A DNA stretch of 64,000 nucleotides from Tillus elongatus (Eukaryota > Arthropoda > Insecta > Coleoptera > Cleridae), in the NCBI GenBank assembly GCA_964006375.1, contig OZ023266.1:65598946-65662945 (forward strand), given 5' to 3'. Positions 59,400 through 64,000 of this stretch are shown here, in pieces. A model generated the notes under the pieces. It did no database searches. It was not told the DNA's origin and saw only the letters and a list, made by a program, of their open reading frames with translations. The position numbers and the translations under genes were made by a program. Every line of letters starts with the position of its first letter. Positions within the stretch are counted from its first letter, which is position 1.

Positions 59400-60380
59400 A
59401 AACCTCTTCACCAATCAGATCTCGTTTTCGCCCACCCTGTCGTTTTGAATTATATTCAATATTTCAATAATTAATTACTAATTAGTGGTTCACTTTAAGG
59501 GGGGTTTACTTGTAGACATATATTTTTAGAGTATTTTGCTGTACTTTAAATACGTTTTTCATCGAATTAAAAAAAGTAAATTATATGCAACTTCCTCATT
59601 GGTCACCTATTATTTATGCGGAAAACTAATGGCAAACAACTTTCTTATTGGGTTTCGTTCAACTCCCATTTAAAGTTCTACTTTTCATTTTGCTTTGAAG
59701 GCTGAATGGAATATCCAATATAACTTACTGTCTACCAAGTTATTATTCAGGCAAATGTTCTGAACCATTTATACCACCAGTCATTTTCAATCCCTTTTCG
59801 TATTATTTACGAACGTACGCGCCATCGAGACCAGATGTAGCTTGAAACCGCATGAAATCGAACTTGTTGCAACATGTCATATTTCTTGTATTTTATCCGA
59901 GTTAGATCCAGTTTAAAAGCTCATTTATTCTCACAATATTGGAACGCATCCCCTCTCTGAAGAGCCAAGAGACAAACTTTACAGATGTTCCGGGCATGTA
60001 ACAAATTGTCACAGCCCCACAGATTTGTTAGAATGTAGAATTCCTGGGTACGTTAAAACCCCAGAGCGACTGAAGGAGACGATAAATAAGCTTGTAAACT
60101 CATTTTCAATATCAGAGTTGTTAGTTTGTCGCTGAAAATGTTGTGTATGGTGGGGGAGGGAAGCCGGTGGGAAAACCCGCAGGAAATTCGAGATACAGCT
60201 GCATTGGTCACTAACAGTGACACTTCATTTACACCTCTGGGACACGAATGCTTTATTGGGACCAGAGGTGGCGTCCTGGATATACAATAAGGCGTAGTTC
60301 AGAGAGGTATTTTCATCTAAAGTTATTCCGTATATTTCCAGCTTTAACTATAAGGTATTATAGATATGTCGGTGCAATTT
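59400..60380. other. Stretch without recognised gene
   Basis: No ORF, repeat partner or RNA recognised. Confidence 0.4.
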
Positions 60381-60384
60381 AAAA

Positions 60385-60828
60385 AACTCTGGACGCAGCA
60401 AGTGCGTTATGGTAGCAAATTTTCTTTAAAATATTTTTAATAGGAAATGCCTTTCTTTGATGAAAGCAGGCATCAAACTTGGTTGCCTATATAGTAGAAA
60501 CAATGTACCATATTTCATCGAAATAACTTTATTGTTTGAAAATAAATAAACATTTTTCGAAAGTCTGGATGCGGCAAGTGTATTATGGAAGTGAATTTCC
60601 ATTAAAATTTTTGTTAATAGCAAATGCGAGCAGGCATCAATCTGATTACCGGTATAGCCCATGTAGTAAAAACAATGTACTATATTTTATCAAAATTACT
60701 TATGGTTTGAAAATATACAAAAAATTTCCGAAAATAAACTTAAATGTTGGTTTCCTAACCAACAAAGTTTATGTTAATAGCAAATTGAGTTATTGAAATT
60801 TGAAGGATTTAATGAAAATTCGGTCAAT
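60385..60828. repeat. D1 terminal fragments
   Basis: GGACGCAGCAAGTGCGTTAT at 60392 and a diverged GGATGCGGCAAGTGTATTAT at 60566 in the same orientation. A D1 internal block with CAATGTACCATATTTCATC follows each. A partial tandem of the D1 right part. Confidence 0.6.
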
Positions 60829-61639
60829 TTGCAGATTAGCTCCCGAACGCTTTTCAAAAAATTGTTTTCAGAAACATTACTAGGACCCCACCTGGATGCA
60901 CAAACCACAAGAAAATTTTCTTGTTCACACCCCTCAAGGAAGTTACGGGACTGGGAGTGAATAGGGGTGCTGGGCGGTGTAGGTAGTAAAAAGGAAATAT
61001 GAGGAGAAAATGTGAAGAAAACTGCTTGAAAGCTGTCTATTTGAAGCCAATCCCCATCAAATCCTACCTACTCCGCACAGCACCCCTATTTGCCCCAGGT
61101 CACGTGGCTTCCTTGGGTGGTATGAACAAGAAGTTTTTCTTGTGGTTTATGCAACGAGGGTGATTGTATGCACATAAGGGGGGAAGGAAAGTGCCTACGA
61201 CGAAGTAGGACCCCCCCCCTCCCCGGTGACTTGCGTCAGAGGGGTGGGTGCTTCGTGGTGGGGATTTTCCTTCCTCCTCGCGTGCATACAACCACGCTCG
61301 CTGCATAAACCACAAGAAAAATGTCTTGTTCCTACCCGCCAAGGAAGTTACAGCACCTGGGGGATAGGGGTGCTGTGCGGGGTAGGCAGGGTTTAAGGGG
61401 GATAAGACTTCAAAATGTGAAAAAGGCAGCTTTCAAGCCCGTTTTATTCGCATTTTCTTCTCATATTTCCTTTTTACTACCTACCCCGCCCAGTACTCCT
61501 ACTCACTCCAGGTCCCGTAACTTCCTTGGGGGGTGTGAGCAAGAAATGTTTCTTGGGGTTTGTGGATCCAGGGGGGGCCTAGGCAAGTTTCTGAAAACAG
61601 TTTTTTGAAAAGCGTTTGGGAGCTAAACTGCAAATTTCC
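60829..61639. mobile_element. Palindromic MITE (R5), full copy
   Basis: Inverted ends: TTAGCTCCCGAACGCTTTTC then AAAAAATTGTTTTCAGAAAC on the left, and the complement (GAAAAGCGTTTGGGAGCTAA) on the right. The inside alternates orientation: the motif string CACAAGAAAATTTTCTTGT (a perfect palindrome at 60908-60925), AGTTACGGGAC and TAGGGGTGCTG appears four times, +, -, +, -. The centre, near 61230, is GC-rich (CCCCCCCCTCCCC). Partial copies at 15050-15480 and 49840-50230. Confidence 0.7.
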
Positions 61640-62262
61640 CGAAAATTTGCTTCCAAACGCATCATATTTTGATAAAAAATGCAAAAATGCATTAACGAAT
61701 TTGTTCTGCGAAAATTAGCTAAAGAAAATTATAGACCGTTAAACCATAAACTTCACAAAACCTACAACGAAAGCATCAACTTAACTAAACCGACAGCCAA
61801 AAAAGCATCAGAGAAAGGGTCTATTTGAAATTAATAGTCTGTAAATATTTTAGTAAAATGAAGGTCAATGACGGTGGAATCTGAAACTTAAGGGTTTGAA
61901 GAACACTTTTCATGCAACATTTTCTTTTCACAATCGGTATTTGTTTCACGTTCTTTGCCTAAACATTGCCAAAAAATCTAAAACCTGTTTCTTTAACTGC
62001 CCATAACTTCTTTGTCTTTAAAGCTAGAGACCTAAATTTTGGTACAGGGTTCACTCTTTATAATAAAAACACGTGCACTAAACTTGGTTGCCCTTACGTT
62101 GTTATTTACAGATATATGATTTTTTTTATAAACAAAACACAAAATTTTCCAGAAAAACCTGGTCCGATTTTCCTGGTTAACGAACTTATCCGAGCCACTT
62201 GCAAAGGAAGGTACTCATCAAATTTGATTAAGATCGGTCCATTATTTTTTGAGTTATCGGTC

Positions 62263-62264
<2 letters not shown>
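61640..62264 (-). repeat. D1 dispersed repeat fragment
   Basis: Same block order and orientation as 1080-1625, ending at GAGTTATCGGTCAGA immediately before a (TA)n. Confidence 0.7.

Positions 62265-62351
<87 letters not shown>
62265..62351. repeat. (TA)n microsatellite
   Basis: About 43 TA units in the first tandem unit. Confidence 0.97.
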
Positions 62352-62354
<3 letters not shown>

Positions 62355-62524
62355 ACAGATCTCCTCATTAGCGAATTTAAAAAAAATCGCCAAAAACTGC
62401 TGACGCAGCAGGGGCGTTGTGGTAACAAATTTTCATTAAGAGGTTTTCGTGTCAATTATATATTTCTTTGAATGTAAAACATCAAACTTTATAGATAGTA
62501 TAACCTTCATAGTAGTTATCGGTC

Positions 62525-62526
<2 letters not shown>

Positions 62527-62609
<83 letters not shown>
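62527..62609. repeat. (TA)n microsatellite
   Basis: About 41 TA units in the second tandem unit. Confidence 0.97.
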
Positions 62610-62610
<1 letters not shown>

Positions 62611-62780
62611 CACAGATATCCTCATTAGCGAATTTAAAAAAAATCGCAAAAAACTGCTGACGCAGCAGGGGCGTTGTGGTAACGAATTTTCATTAAAAGG
62701 TTTTCATGTCAATTATGTCTTTCTTTGAATGTAAAACATCAAACTTTATAGATAGTATAACCTTCATAGTAAAAACCATG

Positions 62781-63690
62781 TACCATATTTAATTAAAATA
62801 ATTTTACTATTTGAAAAGGTAAAAAAAATCCGAAAAAACTGATTTGATTCTCCTGGCCAACTAATCTATTCAAGCAATTTACATAAAAACTACACATGCC
62901 AAGATCTAATTATTCACAAAAAATTTTCTAACAAGACCTGCAAAAAAAATTTACACGAAAATTTAAAAACACTTTTTCACGTTAATTGGCAAACATTTTT
63001 ACAGTAAGTTATAACTTATACAATAATTACCAAAATTTCAAAAAAATTTGACTAAAAATTATTTTTACGAAAACAGTCAAAAAATAATTCTGCGAAAAAA
63101 AAACTAAATATTTTTTACACACAAATTTGCTGATAAAATCCTTCTAATTATATATTATGTAATTAAAATTGAAAAAAAAAACATGTAAATAGTCATTGAT
63201 TAACTTTTCACGAAAACTTGACCCGTGAAAGTAACGAAGAAATATAAGAAGAAAAATACTGATATTTTCTCGTCACAAGTTGTCAGAAATAAGAAAGTAA
63301 TTTCACCCTTTCATTTTAGAGTTTCATTTAACATTTTTGAAAAACAATTTATCAATTACTTAGTTATGTATGCAATGTGTCTATATAGTAACGCATAAAA
63401 TCAATAAAATTTAAAGTGACCATTATTAAGGAAAATTCAAAAACAGCCCGACTTTCATATTTAAACTTTTTAATATAAAAATCTCACCCCTATCGTTATA
63501 CATCTTCAATGGGTAGCTACTCATTCGAAGTTTTAAAATTGGATGGTGGGTAGTGTGGTAACATCTTTCTAAACTAATCCCATTCTCTATTCAACAGCAC
63601 CATTTTTTTTGGATAAAATAAAATGAGTAAGAACATTTTTATTATCAGTAACTCCTAACACAAGTGAAGTCTACAAAGAATTACATACTT
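62781..63690. other. Very AT-rich stretch without recognised gene
   Basis: Long A runs and TTTAATTAAAAT-type sequence; no feature supported. Confidence 0.4.
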
Positions 63691-63699
63691 CAGTCTTAT

Positions 63700-64000
63700 C
63701 TAATCAAATGTTCGAAATGCCCACCTGCGTGTGCCTGACAATATCCCAAGCGGACAGAAAGCTAAATAAGTTAAGTCAAGTGATCTCGCTGGCCACTTGT
63801 TGGCACCACGCTCGCCAATCCATCGGTTGGGAAATTCTTGATCCAGATAATGTCGAACATTGACGTCATAATACGCTGGGGCATCATCTTGTTCATACCA
63901 CATGTTATGATTCACCATAGCAGCATTGTGTCCATCAGGAAATAAGTTTAATAACGTCGGAGTTCGATTTGCTGTAAAAAGTGTGGATATCGTGGACCAT
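63700..64000 (-). pseudogene. Mariner-like transposase C-terminal fragment, cut by window edge
   Basis: Minus-strand codons give MWYEQDDAPAYYDVNVRHYL (second catalytic Asp in the usual QQDGAPAHY box), then FPNRWIGERGANKWPARSLD and LTYLAFC. The third catalytic position (LDFF in the family) reads LAFC, so the Asp is lost. The preceding codons toward the window end contain a frameshift. Diverged from the copy at 20887-21892 and from a different lineage, judging by the YDVNVRHYLDQEFPNRWIG segment. Confidence 0.8.

Larger units (their letters stand above)
62254..62780. repeat. 262-bp tandem duplication carrying (TA)n and a D1 end-to-end junction
   Basis: Two near-identical units start TTATCGGTCAGATATA at 62254 and 62516. 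Each contains a TA tract, then AACACAGAT(C/A)TCCTCATTAG then CGAATTT, then GACGCAGCAGGGGCGTTGTG. The D1 hairpin end and the D1 ACGCAGCA end therefore lie about 25 bases apart, as expected at a head-to-tail or circular junction. Confidence 0.9.

Overview
The window looks like intergenic, repeat-dominated DNA from an animal nuclear genome, most probably an insect. It is AT-rich and has no bacterial gene organisation. It holds very long (TA)n, (AC)n and (TTA)n microsatellites, a tRNA-derived SINE with perfect target-site duplications, Penelope-like elements (PLEs), LINEs, LTR-element remnants, mariner-like transposase remnants, and a histone H1-like fragment. I see no complete host protein-coding gene. 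The best candidate for a host or transposase exon is a THAP-domain exon at 53843-54012.

Layout. 0-5 kb: copies of an abundant dispersed family (called D1 here), several with a long (TA)n at the same internal position, plus a PLE tail. 5.7-9 kb: an inverted PLE fragment and a decayed gypsy/errantivirus-like envelope region. 9.4-9.8 kb: a SINE with 11-bp TSDs. 11-16 kb: PLE tail, more D1 and other dispersed repeats. 17.2-19 kb: a 5'-truncated non-LTR retrotransposon (minus strand). 20.9-21.9 kb: a broken mariner-like transposase. 22.06-31.16 kb: a 9,100-bp giant palindrome with 4.4-kb arms, 6-bp TSD and AGT termini, inserted into a histone H1-like pseudogene. Each arm carries an identical 128-codon ORF resembling the N-terminus of Polinton/Maverick-type DNA polymerase B. 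32.7-34.0 kb: a PLE head-to-head inverted dimer with a 14-bp TSD. 35.65-41.5 kb: another large inverted repeat, built from D1, PLE and MITE pieces. 42.0-44.1 kb: a TIR element flanked on both sides by (TA)n. 45.2-45.9 kb: a 584-bp (AC)n tract. 48.47-49.29 kb: a palindrome with a one-base centre. 50-58 kb: fragments of PLE, BEL/Pao-like gag, THAP, LINE RT and LINE endonuclease, and tandem 1.3-kb repeats. 58.5-64 kb: an inverted-repeat element, a palindromic MITE, duplicated D1/(TA)n units and a second mariner-like fragment at the window edge.

Three threads connect the pieces. First, PLE tails carry hammerhead-ribozyme-like motifs next to the GIY-YIG remnant. Second, one dispersed family appears to seed most of the (TA)n microsatellites. 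Third, palindromic or inverted-dimer structures recur at very different scales (0.8, 1.3, 5.8 and 9.1 kb). At least two of these are bounded by target-site duplications, so they are transposition products and not assembly folds.
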